DNA from: Crenobacter cavernae
Lineage (GTDB): Bacteria > Pseudomonadota > Gammaproteobacteria > Burkholderiales > Chromobacteriaceae
Direction: 5' to 3'
Length of the DNA stretch: 64,000 bases
Assembly (NCBI RefSeq): GCF_003355495.1
Contig: NZ_CP031337.1
Coordinates: forward strand, 2,051,001-2,115,000
In this document: positions 36,006 to 45,087 of the stretch, piece by piece
How the letters are laid out: every line of letters begins with the position of its first letter
Position numbering within the stretch: the first letter of the stretch is position 1
Made by a program: the position numbers and the translations under genes
The notes under the pieces: model-generated
Seen by the model: only the letters and a program-made list of their open reading frames with translations
The model's database searches: none
Told to the model about the DNA's origin: nothing

Positions 36006-36995
36006 ATGAAGCCGATGTTGCTGGCCGCGATGATCGCGGCGATTTCCGGTTCCGCCTTCGCCGAAGAGGTGGTGATCTATAGCTCGCGCGGCGAGCAGCT
36101 GATCAAGCCGATTCTCGACGTGTACAAGAAGGAAACCGGCGTCGATGTGAAACTGGTGTCCGACAAGGAAGGCCCGCTGATGGAGCGTCTGCGCGCCGAA
36201 GGCAGCAACACCCCGGCCGACATCCTGATGACGGTCGACGCTGGCAACCTGTGGCAGGCGTCGAACATGGGCTTGCTCAAGGCAGTCAAGTCGCCGACGC
36301 TTAACGCCAATATCCCGGTCCACCTGCGCGACCCGAAAAACGAGTGGTTCGGCCTGTCGGTGCGCGCGCGCACCCTCTTCTACAATACGCAGAAGGTGAA
36401 GCCGGGCCAGTTGTCGAGCTACGAAGACCTCGCCGATCCGAAGTGGAAGGGCAAGCTGTGCCTGCGCACGTCGAAGAAGGTGTACAACCAGTCGCTGGTC
36501 GCGATGTTCCTCGCCGAGTACGGCCCGGTGAAGACCGAGCGCATCGTCAAGGGCTGGATGGATAATCTGGCAACCGACGTGTTCCCGGACGACACCAAGA
36601 TGCTCGAGGCGATCGCCGCCGGCCAGTGCGAGGTGGGTATCGCCAACACCTACTACTATGGCCGCCTGATGAAGAAGACCCCGAACCTGCCGGTCGGTCT
36701 GTTCTGGGCCAACCAGAACGGCAAGGGCTCGCACGTGAACGTGTCGGGCGCCGGCGTGACGCGTTACGCGAAGAACGAGAAGGGCGCGGTGAAGCTGCTC
36801 GAGTGGCTGTCGTCCGCCAAGGCGCAGAACCTGTACGCCGACGTCGACATGGAGTACCCGGTCAACACTAAGGTGAAGCCGGCGCCGGAAGTCGCCGCCT
36901 GGGGTCCGTTCAAGTCGTCGCTGATCAACGTGTCGAACGCCGGCACGCGCCAGGCCGACGCGGTGAAGCTGATGGACCGCGTCGGCTACAAGTAA
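36006..36995 (+). CDS. fbpA: Ferric iron ABC transporter binding protein
   Basis: A 329-residue periplasmic ferric-binding protein (FbpA/FutA type) that delivers Fe3+ to the importer. Signal peptide MKPMLLAAMIAAISGSAFA. The mature protein opens EEVVIYSSRGEQLIKPILD, and the iron-site tyrosines are expected in the conserved ANTYYYGRL segment (two adjacent Tyr). GSHVNVSGAGVTRYAKN is also a family block. The ATG at 36006 lies behind GAGGAG; a longer in-frame version has no signal peptide. First gene of an fbpABC operon, with a partial terminator before fbpB that would give more binding protein than transporter. Confidence 0.92.
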   Translation: MKPMLLAAMIAAISGSAFAEEVVIYSSRGEQLIKPILDVYKKETGVDVKLVSDKEGPLMERLRAEGSNTPADILMTVDAGNLWQASNMGLLKAVKSPTLNANIPVHLRDPKNEWFGLSVRARTLFYNTQKVKPGQLSSYEDLADPKWKGKLCLRTSKKVYNQSLVAMFLAEYGPVKTERIVKGWMDNLATDVFPDDTKMLEAIAAGQCEVGIANTYYYGRLMKKTPNLPVGLFWANQNGKGSHVNVSGAGVTRYAKNEKGAVKLLEWLSSAKAQNLYADVDMEYPVNTKVKPAPEVAAWGPFKSSLINVSNAGTRQADAVKLMDRVGYK

Positions 36996-37014
36996 GCGAC
37001 AACGTCTGATCGAG

Positions 37015-37045
37015 AGGGGCGGGGTGAACCCGCCCCTTGTCTTTT
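37015..37045 (+). terminator. Hairpin between fbpA and fbpB
   Basis: AGGGGCGGG (37015-37023) pairs with CCCGCCCCT (37029-37037) across GTGAA and is followed by TGTCTTTT. It probably attenuates transcription into fbpB and fbpC. Confidence 0.75.
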
Positions 37046-37046
37046 C

Positions 37047-37066
37047 GGGCTCGGCCGGCCGAGCCC
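37047..37066. repeat. 20-bp perfect palindrome made of two repeat half-sites
   Basis: GGGCTCGGCC joined to GGCCGAGCCC is a perfect palindrome. Each half equals the GGCCGAGC end of the dispersed repeat; the TTGG ends are missing. It looks like an inverted pair of repeat copies collapsed at the centre. Confidence 0.6.
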
Positions 37067-37157
37067 GCCCAAATGGCATTGCGAATCGGCCGTGTTTGCG
37101 GTCGGTGCGTGCTTGGCCCGATAATTTCCCCCTTTGCGACTCTCACGGATTCTTGGC

Positions 37158-38768
37158 ATGCAGTGGTCGGCTATGCGCTGGCGGGTGGTGGTGGTGTTCA
37201 TCAGCCTCGTCACCCTGATCCCGCTCTCGGTGATCTTCGCGTCGATCGGCTCGCCCGACGCGGCGATCTGGTCGCACCTCATCGACTACCAGTTGCCCGG
37301 CATCCTGCTCAACACGCTGTGGCTGGTGCTCGGCGTCGGCAGCGGCGTGTTTCTCATCGGCGTGCCGCTCGCGTGGCTGGTGTCGGTGTACGACTTTCCG
37401 GGACGGCGCTTCTTCACGTGGGCGCTGATGCTGCCCTTGGCGATGCCCGCCTACGTGATGGCGTTCTCGCAGCTCGGCCTGCTCGAATTCACCGGGCCGA
37501 TCCAGACCTGGCTGCGCGATACTTACGGCACGTCGAGCTGGGTGCCGTCGGCGCGTTCCACCGGCGGCGTCATCGTGATCCTGACGCTCGCCTTCTACCC
37601 CTACGTCTATCTGTTGGCGCGCAACGCGTTCTCGACCATGGGGCGGCGCGCGCTCGAAGTCGGGCAGTCGCTCGGCCTGTCGCGCTCGCAGGGCTTCTGG
37701 CGCGTCGCGCTGCCGATGGCGCGGCCGTGGATCATCGGCGGGATGACGCTCGCGCTGATGGAAACCCTGGCCGACTTCGGCGCGGTCGCCATCTTCAACT
37801 ACGACACCTTCACCAACGCGATCTACAAGGCGTGGTTCTCGTTCTTCTCGCTCGACACCGCCAAGCAGCTCGCGTCGCTGTTGGTGACGATGGTGTTCGT
37901 GCTGGTGTGGTTCGAGCAGAGCGCGCGCGGCCGCCGCGCCTACACGCAGGCGGGCCGCGCCGCGCCCTTGCCGCGCTTGAGGCTAGGCGGCTGGCGCGCC
38001 GTGGGCGCGACCTTGCTCGCCGCGTTGGTGTTCGCGCTCGCGTTCGCGCTGCCGGTGGTGCAGCTAGTCTTCTGGGCGGTGAGCGTCTGGGTCGAAGAGC
38101 TGAACGCCGACCTCGCCGCTTACGTCGGCCGATCGCTGCTCTTGTCGCTGATGGCGGCGGCGCTGGTCGCCGCGGTCGCGCTTTTGCTGTCTTACGCGCA
38201 ACGTCGCGACAAGCGCATGACGACCCACGCCTTCGCCAAGATCGCGACGCTCGGCTATGCGGTGCCGGGCACCGTGCTCGCCGTCGGCGTGTTCGTGCCG
38301 ATCGCCTGGCTCGACAACGCGCTGATCGACGTATTCAAGGACTGGCTGCCCGAGGGGACGACGGCGATCCTGAAGGGCACGCTGTTGATCATGCTCTTGG
38401 CCTTCGTCGCGCGCTTTCTCGCCGTCGGCCATTCGGCGATCGACGCGGCGATGCACCGCATCACCGCCAGCCAGGAAGAGGCGGCGCGCATCCTCGGCTA
38501 TTCCGGCTGGCGGCTCGCCGCGCGGCTGCACCTGCCGCTCTTAACCGGCGGCATCCTGACCGCGATGCTGATGGTGTTCGTCGACGTGATGAAGGAAATG
38601 CCGATCACGCTGATGACGCGGCCGTTTGGCTGGGACACGCTGTCGGTGCGCATCTTCAACCTGACCGCCGAAGGCCAGTGGGACCGCGCCGCGCTGCCGG
38701 CGATCGCCATCGTGCTCGCCGGCTTGATCCCGGTGATTTTGCTGTCCAGACAGAAAGACTCCGCATGA
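37158..38768 (+). CDS. fbpB: Ferric iron ABC transporter permease (fused, FbpB type)
   Basis: A 536-residue inner-membrane permease with about twelve membrane segments in two homologous halves, as in FbpB/SfuB. Each half has an EAA-type loop contacting the ATPase: ALEVGQSLGLSRSQGFWRVA in the first and EAARILGYSGWRLAARLHLP in the second. The family phrase MKEMPITLMTRPFGWDTL ends the second half. I choose the ATG at 37158; a TTG eight codons upstream is an alternative. It ends in a four-base overlap with fbpC. Confidence 0.93.
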   Translation: MQWSAMRWRVVVVFISLVTLIPLSVIFASIGSPDAAIWSHLIDYQLPGILLNTLWLVLGVGSGVFLIGVPLAWLVSVYDFPGRRFFTWALMLPLAMPAYVMAFSQLGLLEFTGPIQTWLRDTYGTSSWVPSARSTGGVIVILTLAFYPYVYLLARNAFSTMGRRALEVGQSLGLSRSQGFWRVALPMARPWIIGGMTLALMETLADFGAVAIFNYDTFTNAIYKAWFSFFSLDTAKQLASLLVTMVFVLVWFEQSARGRRAYTQAGRAAPLPRLRLGGWRAVGATLLAALVFALAFALPVVQLVFWAVSVWVEELNADLAAYVGRSLLLSLMAAALVAAVALLLSYAQRRDKRMTTHAFAKIATLGYAVPGTVLAVGVFVPIAWLDNALIDVFKDWLPEGTTAILKGTLLIMLLAFVARFLAVGHSAIDAAMHRITASQEEAARILGYSGWRLAARLHLPLLTGGILTAMLMVFVDVMKEMPITLMTRPFGWDTLSVRIFNLTAEGQWDRAALPAIAIVLAGLIPVILLSRQKDSA

Positions 38769-39814
38769 GCGTCCTGCTTGAATTCGACCATGTCTCGCAA
38801 TCGTACGGCGACACCCACGTCGTCGACGCGATGGGTTTCCAGCTCGAAGACGGCGAGATCGGCTGCCTGTTGGGCAGCTCCGGCTGCGGCAAGACCACCG
38901 TGCTGCGCTGCATCGCCGGCTTCGAGGCGGTCAAGGGCGGCGAGATCCGCCTCGACGGCAAGGTCATCAGCCGCGCCGGCTTCAGCCTGCCGGCGCACGA
39001 ACGCCGGATCGGCATGGTGTTCCAGGACTACGCGCTGTTCCCGCATCTGTCGGTCTCGGCCAACGTCGGCTTCGGGCTGCAGTCGCTTAACCGCGCCGAG
39101 CGCGCGCACCGCGTCGCCGAACTGCTCGACGTCGTCGGCCTGTCGAGCCACGGCGAAGCGTTCCCACACGAACTGTCCGGCGGCCAGCAGCAGCGCGTCG
39201 CGCTGGCGCGCGCGCTGGCGCCGCGGCCGAAACTGCTCCTGCTCGACGAGCCGTTCTCCAACCTCGACGTCGACCTGCGCGAGCGGCTGTCGCGCGAGGT
39301 GCGCGACATCCTCAAGCGCGAGGGCATGACCGCCATCCTCGTCACGCACGACCAGCACGAGGCGTTCGCGATGGCCGACAAGGTCGGCGTGATGCACGGC
39401 GGCAAGCTGTTGCAGTGGGCGACGCCGTACGCGCTCTATCACCAGCCGGTGACGCGCTTCGTCGCCGACTTCATCGGCCAGGGCGCCTTCGTGCCGGCGA
39501 CGGTCACCGCGCCGAACTGCGTGAAGCTCGAGATCGGCGAATACTGCGGACTGACGCCGAACGGCTTCAGCGTCGGCGACGCGGTCGACGTGCTCTTGCG
39601 TCCCGACGACGTGCAGCACGACGACGCGAGCCCGCTGACCGCGCTCGTCGAGAGCAAGGTGTTCCGCGGGTCTGCCTTTCATTACACGCTGACGCTGCCG
39701 TCGGGCCAGCGCGTGCTCGCCGAAGTGCCGAGCCACCACAATCACGCGATCGGCGAGCCGATCGGCATCCGGCTCGAACTCGACCACCTGATCGCGTTCA
39801 AGCGCGGCGGCTAA
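38765..39814 (+). CDS. fbpC: Ferric iron ABC transporter ATPase
   Basis: A 349-residue cytoplasmic ATPase that powers the importer. Walker A GSSGCGKTT, Q-loop VFQDYALFPHLSV, signature ELSGGQQQRVALARALA, Walker B LLLLDEPFSNLD and the switch histidine in VTHDQHEAF are all intact. A C-terminal TOBE-like regulatory domain occupies about residues 240-349. The start overlaps the fbpB stop (ATGA), so expression is coupled. A repeat-built terminator follows. Confidence 0.94.
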   Translation: MSVLLEFDHVSQSYGDTHVVDAMGFQLEDGEIGCLLGSSGCGKTTVLRCIAGFEAVKGGEIRLDGKVISRAGFSLPAHERRIGMVFQDYALFPHLSVSANVGFGLQSLNRAERAHRVAELLDVVGLSSHGEAFPHELSGGQQQRVALARALAPRPKLLLLDEPFSNLDVDLRERLSREVRDILKREGMTAILVTHDQHEAFAMADKVGVMHGGKLLQWATPYALYHQPVTRFVADFIGQGAFVPATVTAPNCVKLEIGEYCGLTPNGFSVGDAVDVLLRPDDVQHDDASPLTALVESKVFRGSAFHYTLTLPSGQRVLAEVPSHHNHAIGEPIGIRLELDHLIAFKRGG

Positions 39815-39841
39815 GCGCCGTCTCAAGCAAGGCTCCAAAAC

Positions 39842-39884
39842 AAAAAGCTTGGCCGAACCCTGAAAAGCTCGGCCAACCTTTTTC
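39842..39884. terminator. Repeat-built terminator between fbpC and the oxidoreductase
   Basis: AAGCTTGGCCGAAC (39845-39858) pairs with GCTCGGCCAACCTT (39867-39880) with two mismatches. A residues precede the stem and five T residues follow, so it can end both convergent genes. The arms are two variant copies of the dispersed repeat. Confidence 0.75.
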
Positions 39885-39897
39885 GTATCTGCAAGAT

Positions 39898-40911
39898 TTA
39901 CCAGCCGGCGAGCACCAGCTTGCCGACCATCGTCCCCGATTCCAGCTTCGCGTGCGCCGCGCGCAGATTGGCCGCGTTGATCGGCGACACCGTCTCGGCC
40001 AGCGTGCCCCGCACCTTGCCGGCGTCGACCCAGGCGGCGACCTCGGCCAACAGCTGATGCTGGTGGATCATGTCGTCGGTGCGGAACATCGCGCGGGTGA
40101 ACATCATTTCCCAGTGCAGGCTCGCGCTCTTGGCCTTCATCTCGCCCATCGCGAGCGGGCCGCGGTTGTCGACGATGGCGACGATCTTGCCCTGCGGCTT
40201 GAGTGCCGCGACCGACTCGGCCCAGTACGCGTCGGTGTCGGCGGCGTTGAAGATGTAGTCGACGTGTTTGAGCCCCAGTTCGGCCAGCGCTTCAGTCAGC
40301 GGCTTGTCGCGGCCGATCACGTGGTCGGCGCCGAGCGCGCGGCACCAGTCGGCGCTCTCCTTACGGCCGGCGGTGGCGATCACGGTCAGGCCGGCGAGGC
40401 GGGCGAACTGGATCGCCAGCGAGCCGACGCCGCCGGCGCCGCCGATGATCAACAGCTTGTGGCCGGCGTCGGCGCCCAGCTTGTCGATGTTCAATCGCTC
40501 GAACAGCGACTCGAACGCGGTGATCGCGGTCAAGGGCAGCGCGGCGGCGGCGGCGAAGTCGAGGCTCGCCGGTTTCTTCGCGACGAGGCGTTCGTCGACC
40601 AGCTGGTACTCGCTGTTGCTGCCCTGGCGCGTGATGTCGCCGGCGTAGTAGACCGCGTCGCCGGGCGCGAACAGCGTCACGTCGGGGCCGACCGCGTCGA
40701 CGACGCCGGCGGCGTCCCAGCCGAGCACGCGCGGCTCGTCCTCGACCTTGTCTTTCGGCGCGCGCACCTTGGTGTCGACCGGGTTGACCGAGACCGCCTC
40801 GACGCGCACCAGGATGTCGTGGCCGGCAGGCAGCGGCTTGGGCAGCTCGAGGTCGATCAGCGCATCGGGGTGGTCGATCGGCAGGTAGCGGGTGAGGCCG
40901 ACGGCTTTCAT
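39898..40911 (-). CDS. Zinc-type alcohol dehydrogenase-like / quinone oxidoreductase-like protein
   Basis: A 337-residue NAD(P)H-binding medium-chain dehydrogenase. The N-terminal GroES-like domain opens MKAVGLTRYLPIDHPDALID. The Rossmann domain carries LLIIGGAGGVGSLAIQFARL. Despite the common family name, the catalytic zinc cysteines are absent, so it more likely reduces enones or quinones using NADPH. Its substrate is not known. It is divergent from a LysR-type gene, which is a common arrangement for an inducible reductase and its regulator. One repeat copy lies at 40041. Confidence 0.9.
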   Translation of the reverse strand: MKAVGLTRYLPIDHPDALIDLELPKPLPAGHDILVRVEAVSVNPVDTKVRAPKDKVEDEPRVLGWDAAGVVDAVGPDVTLFAPGDAVYYAGDITRQGSNSEYQLVDERLVAKKPASLDFAAAAALPLTAITAFESLFERLNIDKLGADAGHKLLIIGGAGGVGSLAIQFARLAGLTVIATAGRKESADWCRALGADHVIGRDKPLTEALAELGLKHVDYIFNAADTDAYWAESVAALKPQGKIVAIVDNRGPLAMGEMKAKSASLHWEMMFTRAMFRTDDMIHQHQLLAEVAAWVDAGKVRGTLAETVSPINAANLRAAHAKLESGTMVGKLVLAGW

Positions 40912-40977
40912 GGCGGGTGTCCTTTTTCGGGATGAGGGGCTAGGGCTTCAGTATCGTCCACGCCGCCCCGTTGATAA

Positions 40978-40995
40978 ATGCGCGAATCGGCGCAT
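40978..40995. promoter_or_regulatory. Candidate LysR operator between divergent genes
   Basis: ATGCGC-GAATCG-GCGCAT is a perfect inverted repeat; flanking GAT and ATC triplets extend the symmetry. It is centred in the 114-base gap between the oxidoreductase and LysR genes, where LysR-family proteins usually bind. Confidence 0.55.
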
Positions 40996-41025
40996 CATCC
41001 TCAAAAAAATGGCGATAATCGGGCG

Positions 41026-41949
41026 ATGGAAAAACTCGGCGATCTGCAACTCTTTTGCGCGGCGGTCGAGGCGGGCAGCCTGGTGGCCGCCGGCGAGCGG
41101 CTCGGCGCGTCCGGCGCGGTGGTCAGCAAGCGGCTGATGAAGCTCGAAGCGAGCCTCGGCGTGCGGCTGTTGCAGCGCACGACGCGGCGGCTGTCGACCA
41201 CGCCGGAGGGCGAGGCCTACTACCGGCGCGTGCGGCCGCTGCTCGACGAGCTGGCCGCCGCCGACGCCGAACTGGCCGCAGGCCGGCTGGCGCCGTCGGG
41301 CGTGCTCAGGGTGACCGCGTCGGCGTCGTTCGGCCGCCGTCATGTCGCCGGCCACCTGCCGGCCTTCCTCGCGCGCTACCCGCAAGTCGACGTGCAGCTG
41401 ACGCTGACCGACACGGTGCTCAACCTCGTCGATGCCGGCCTCGACGTTGCGATCCGCATCGGCCGGCCCGACGAGGCGAGCTGGGTCGCGCGGCGGCTGT
41501 GCCCGAGCCGTCGCGTGCTGGTCGCGTCGTCCGATTACCTCGCGCGCCGCGGTGTGCCGGTTTCGCCGGCGGATCTAGCCGATCACGACTGCCTGTTGCT
41601 CGACGCCGCCGCCGGCGCGCGCAGCCAGACCTGGCGCTTCGACGGCCCGGACGGGCCGGTCGCGGTGAAGGTCGCCGGGCGCTTCTCATGCAACTACGGC
41701 GAGGCGATCGGCGAGGCGTGCATCGCCGGCGGCGGCGTCGCGATCAAGGCGGTGTGGGACGTCGGCGGCGCGCTGGCCGACGGGCGGCTCGTCGCGCTCT
41801 TGCCCGACTACGCGCTGCCGGCGCAGCAGGTCTATGCGCTCTACCCGAGCCGGCGTCAGTTGCCGGCGAAGGTGCGCGCCTTCGTCGATTTTCTTTCGGA
41901 ACTTTACGGCGACCCGCCGTATTGGGAGAGGGGCATCGGCCAGCAATGA
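41026..41949 (+). CDS. LysR-family transcriptional regulator
   Basis: A 307-residue regulator. The N-terminal winged helix (residues 1-60) has LQLFCAAVEAGSLVAAGERL and the recognition segment VVSKRLMKLEASLGVRLLQR. The substrate-binding domain (about 90-300) resembles the CrgA/YafC group (SFGRRHVAGHLPAFLARYPQ). The ATG at 41026 (MEKLGDLQ) is chosen because a longer frame overlaps the operator. It probably controls the divergent oxidoreductase; the inducer is unknown. Confidence 0.92.
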   Translation: MEKLGDLQLFCAAVEAGSLVAAGERLGASGAVVSKRLMKLEASLGVRLLQRTTRRLSTTPEGEAYYRRVRPLLDELAAADAELAAGRLAPSGVLRVTASASFGRRHVAGHLPAFLARYPQVDVQLTLTDTVLNLVDAGLDVAIRIGRPDEASWVARRLCPSRRVLVASSDYLARRGVPVSPADLADHDCLLLDAAAGARSQTWRFDGPDGPVAVKVAGRFSCNYGEAIGEACIAGGGVAIKAVWDVGGALADGRLVALLPDYALPAQQVYALYPSRRQLPAKVRAFVDFLSELYGDPPYWERGIGQQ

Positions 41950-41956
41950 CGCGCAG

Positions 41957-41990
41957 AAAAAAGGTTGGCCGAACGGCTCGGCCAACCTTT
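41957..41990. terminator. Repeat-built terminator between the LysR gene and pbpG
   Basis: AAAGGTTGGCCGA pairs perfectly over 13 bp with TCGGCCAACCTTT across ACGGC. Upstream A residues serve as the T run on the minus strand, so it can end both converging genes. Repeat copies: 41963-41974 (plus) and 41976-41987 (minus). Confidence 0.85.
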
Positions 41991-42009
41991 GGCAAGGAAT
42001 GAGGAGGGC

Positions 42010-42882
42010 TCAGCCCGCCAGCCAGCTGCCCGGATGGCCTTCGAGCCAGGTGCGGATCGCCTTCGCGTCGTTGACGCGCGCGGCCGGGCCATTGGCGGCC
42101 AGGAGCACGATCACCAAGGGCTGCGAGCCGACGGTCGCGTGCAGCACCATGCAGCGGCCGGCTTCCTGGATGTAGCCGGTCTTCTGCAGGCCGATGTCCC
42201 ATTCGCCACCGCGCACCAGCGCATTGCTGTTCTTGTACTGCAACAGGCGGTTGGCGCCGCTGTAGACGGCGTGCTGCTGGGTGGTGCTGTCCTGGCGGAT
42301 CAGCGGGTAGCCGTAGGCGGCCTTCACCATCAACGCGAGGTCGGCGGCGGTCGCGCTGTTGCGCAGGTCGAGGCCGGTGGCGTCGTAGAACGCCGCGTCG
42401 CGCATGCCCAAGGCCCGCGCCTTGCGGTTCATGCGTGCGACGAAGGCGGCGGTGCCGCCCGGGTAGCTGCGCGCGAGTGCGGCGGCGGCGCGGTTTTCCG
42501 ACGACATCAGCGCCAACAGCAGCAGTTCGCGGCGCGTCAGCGTGCTGCCGACCGCGAGGCGCGAGTGGGTGTTCTTCAGGCGGTCGATCTCGGCGTCGGA
42601 AATCGTCACCGCCTCGTTCAGGTCGAGGCCGGCGTCGAGCACGACCATCGCCGTCATCAGCTTGGTGATCGACGCGATCGGCAGACGTTGGTTGATATTC
42701 TTCTGGTACAGCGCTTCCCCGGTCTGGCTGTTCATCACCAGCACCGAATGGGAACTCAACAGCGGGGCCTGACTCGCCATCTGCGACGCGACCTGCACAC
42801 CGCGAACGTCGGTGAGCGCGGGCGCGGCAAAAGCGCTGGCCATGGCGGCCGACAACAGCCAGCCGGCAAATGTTTTGAGCAT
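42010..42882 (-). CDS. pbpG: D-alanyl-D-alanine endopeptidase (PBP7 type)
   Basis: A 290-residue periplasmic low-molecular-weight penicillin-binding protein that cuts D-Ala-mDAP crosslinks. A signal peptide ends near ASAFA. The three active-site motifs of the S11 peptidase fold are visible: SITK (nucleophile serine), SEN and KTG. The length fits PbpG and is shorter than DacA-type carboxypeptidases, which carry a C-terminal membrane anchor domain. A GGAGAAAT ribosome site precedes the ATG. Monocistronic, and it converges on the LysR gene. Confidence 0.92.
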   Translation of the reverse strand: MLKTFAGWLLSAAMASAFAAPALTDVRGVQVASQMASQAPLLSSHSVLVMNSQTGEALYQKNINQRLPIASITKLMTAMVVLDAGLDLNEAVTISDAEIDRLKNTHSRLAVGSTLTRRELLLLALMSSENRAAAALARSYPGGTAAFVARMNRKARALGMRDAAFYDATGLDLRNSATAADLALMVKAAYGYPLIRQDSTTQQHAVYSGANRLLQYKNSNALVRGGEWDIGLQKTGYIQEAGRCMVLHATVGSQPLVIVLLAANGPAARVNDAKAIRTWLEGHPGSWLAG

Positions 42883-43052
42883 TTATATTTCTCCATGCAC
42901 GGGCTAAATCGCCATGCATTTTAATCAAGGATAGCCTCGCGCGGCGGGGTTTTTTGCCCGCCGTTACGTACCGGCCGGCAGGCGCAGTCGGTGCAGTACA
43001 ATAAGGCCAATAGCGGCGCCTCGCGCCGCACCTTCTCGCAGGGCAGAATCGT

Positions 43053-45065
43053 ATGGTGCTTACCTTTCCCGACAGTCCGTTCAAGCTGCACCAGCCGTTC
43101 CCGCCGGCGGGCGACCAGCCGGCGGCGATCGCCCAGCTGGTCGAGGGGCTGTCCGACGGGCTCTCCTACCAGACCCTGCTCGGCGTCACCGGTTCCGGCA
43201 AAACGTACACGATGGCCAACGTGATCGCGCAGACCGGCCGGCCGGCGATCGTCATGGCGCACAACAAGACGCTCGCCGCGCAGCTGTACGCCGAGATGCG
43301 CGAGTTCTTCCCGGAAAACTCGGTCGAGTACTTCGTCTCCTATTACGATTACTATCAGCCGGAAGCCTACGTCCCGAGCCGCGACTTGTTCATCGAGAAG
43401 GATTCGAGCATCAACGAGCACATCGAGCAGATGCGGCTGTCGGCGACCAAGCACCTGTTGGAGCGGGGCGACTGCGTGATCGTCGCGACCGTGTCGGCGA
43501 TCTACGGTATCGGCGACCCGTCCGAATACCACCAGATGATCCTGCACCTGAAGGAGGGCGAGACGCTCGCGCAGCGCGACATCATCAAGCGGCTGACCGG
43601 CATGCAGTACGACCGCAACGAGGTCGACTTCTCGCGTGGCACCTTCCGCGTGCGCGGCGACGTGATCGACATCTTCCCGGCCGAAAGCTCGGAGACCGCC
43701 TTGCGCGTCAGCCTGTTCGACGACGAGCTCGAGTCGCTGACGCTGTTCGACCCGCTGACCGGTGCGACCAAGCAGCGCGTCGGCCGCTACACCGTGTTCC
43801 CGGCCAGCCACTACGTGACGCCGCGCGACACGGTGCTGAAAGCCTGCGAGAAGATCAAGCTGGAGTTGGCCGAGCGGGTGCAGTGGTACCAGAAGGAAGG
43901 CAAGCTGGTCGAGGCGCAGCGCATCGAACAGCGCACGCGCTTCGACCTCGAGATGCTGTACGAGATGGGCTTCTGCAAGGGCATCGAGAACTACTCGCGC
44001 CACTTCTCGGGCCGCGGGCCGGGCGAGCCGCCGCCGACGCTGATCGACTACCTGCCGAAGAACGCGCTGATGTTCATCGACGAGAGCCACGTCACCATCG
44101 GCCAGGTCGGCGCGATGTACAAGGGCGACGCGGCGAGGAAGCAGAACCTGGTCGACTACGGCTTTAGGCTGCCGTCGGCCGCCGACAACCGGCCGCTGAA
44201 GTTCCACGAATTCGAGGCGATGATCCCGCAGACGGTGTTCGTGTCGGCGACGCCGGCCGTCTATGAAAAGGAGCACGCCGGCCAGGTCGTCGAGCAGGTG
44301 GTACGTCCGACCGGCCTCATCGACCCGACGATTGAGATCCGGCCGGTCGCGACGCAGGTCGACGACCTGTTGTCCGAGATCAAGCTCCGCATCGACAAGA
44401 ACGAGCGCGTGCTGGTGACGACGCTGACCAAGCGCATGTCCGAGCAGCTGGCCGACTACTATACCGAGCACGGGTTGAAGGTCAGGTATCTGCACAGCGA
44501 CATCGATACCGTAGAGCGCGTCGAGATCATCCGCGACCTGCGCCTCGGCCTGTTCGACGTGCTGATCGGCATCAACTTGCTCAGGGAGGGCCTCGACATC
44601 CCCGAGGTCAGCCTGGTCGCCATCCTCGACGCCGACAAGGAAGGCTTCCTGCGCTCCGAGCGTTCCCTGATCCAGACCATCGGGCGTGCCGCGCGTAACG
44701 TCAACGGCAGGGCGCTCTTGTACGCCGACAGGATCACCGACTCGATGAAGCGCGCGATCGACGAGACCGAACGGCGCCGCGCCAAGCAGATCGCGTTCAA
44801 CCTCGAGAACGGGATCACGCCGAAGAGCGTCACCAAGCGGATCAAGGACCTCATCGACGGCGTCTACAGCAACGCCGACGACAAGAAGGAACTCAAGGAA
44901 GCGGCGCGCGTCGCGATGCTCGACGAGAAGTCGCTGGCGAAGGAGATCAAGCGCCTCGAGAAGGACATGATGGAGGCGGCGCGCAACCTCGAGTTCGAGA
45001 AGGCGGCCAAGCTGCGTGACCAGTTGAAGGCGCTGAAGGAGCACGCGTGGGCGAATCCGCTGTAG
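43053..45065 (+). CDS. uvrB: Excinuclease ABC subunit B
   Basis: A 670-residue damage-recognition helicase of nucleotide excision repair that works with UvrA and UvrC. Walker A GVTGSGKTYTMANV, the beta-hairpin segment YFVSYYDYYQPEAYVP that inserts into the DNA, the DEAD-like DESH in FIDESHVTIGQ, and the helicase motif QTIGRAARN are present. A C-terminal UVR motif (LEFEKAAKLRDQLKAL) ends the protein. I see no clear LexA box upstream. A possible -10 TACAAT lies at 42997. The gene ends before a repeat-rich terminator region. Confidence 0.97.
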   Translation: MVLTFPDSPFKLHQPFPPAGDQPAAIAQLVEGLSDGLSYQTLLGVTGSGKTYTMANVIAQTGRPAIVMAHNKTLAAQLYAEMREFFPENSVEYFVSYYDYYQPEAYVPSRDLFIEKDSSINEHIEQMRLSATKHLLERGDCVIVATVSAIYGIGDPSEYHQMILHLKEGETLAQRDIIKRLTGMQYDRNEVDFSRGTFRVRGDVIDIFPAESSETALRVSLFDDELESLTLFDPLTGATKQRVGRYTVFPASHYVTPRDTVLKACEKIKLELAERVQWYQKEGKLVEAQRIEQRTRFDLEMLYEMGFCKGIENYSRHFSGRGPGEPPPTLIDYLPKNALMFIDESHVTIGQVGAMYKGDAARKQNLVDYGFRLPSAADNRPLKFHEFEAMIPQTVFVSATPAVYEKEHAGQVVEQVVRPTGLIDPTIEIRPVATQVDDLLSEIKLRIDKNERVLVTTLTKRMSEQLADYYTEHGLKVRYLHSDIDTVERVEIIRDLRLGLFDVLIGINLLREGLDIPEVSLVAILDADKEGFLRSERSLIQTIGRAARNVNGRALLYADRITDSMKRAIDETERRRAKQIAFNLENGITPKSVTKRIKDLIDGVYSNADDKKELKEAARVAMLDEKSLAKEIKRLEKDMMEAARNLEFEKAAKLRDQLKALKEHAWANPL

Positions 45066-45087
45066 CGGGCCGGCGGCGGCGGGCGGG

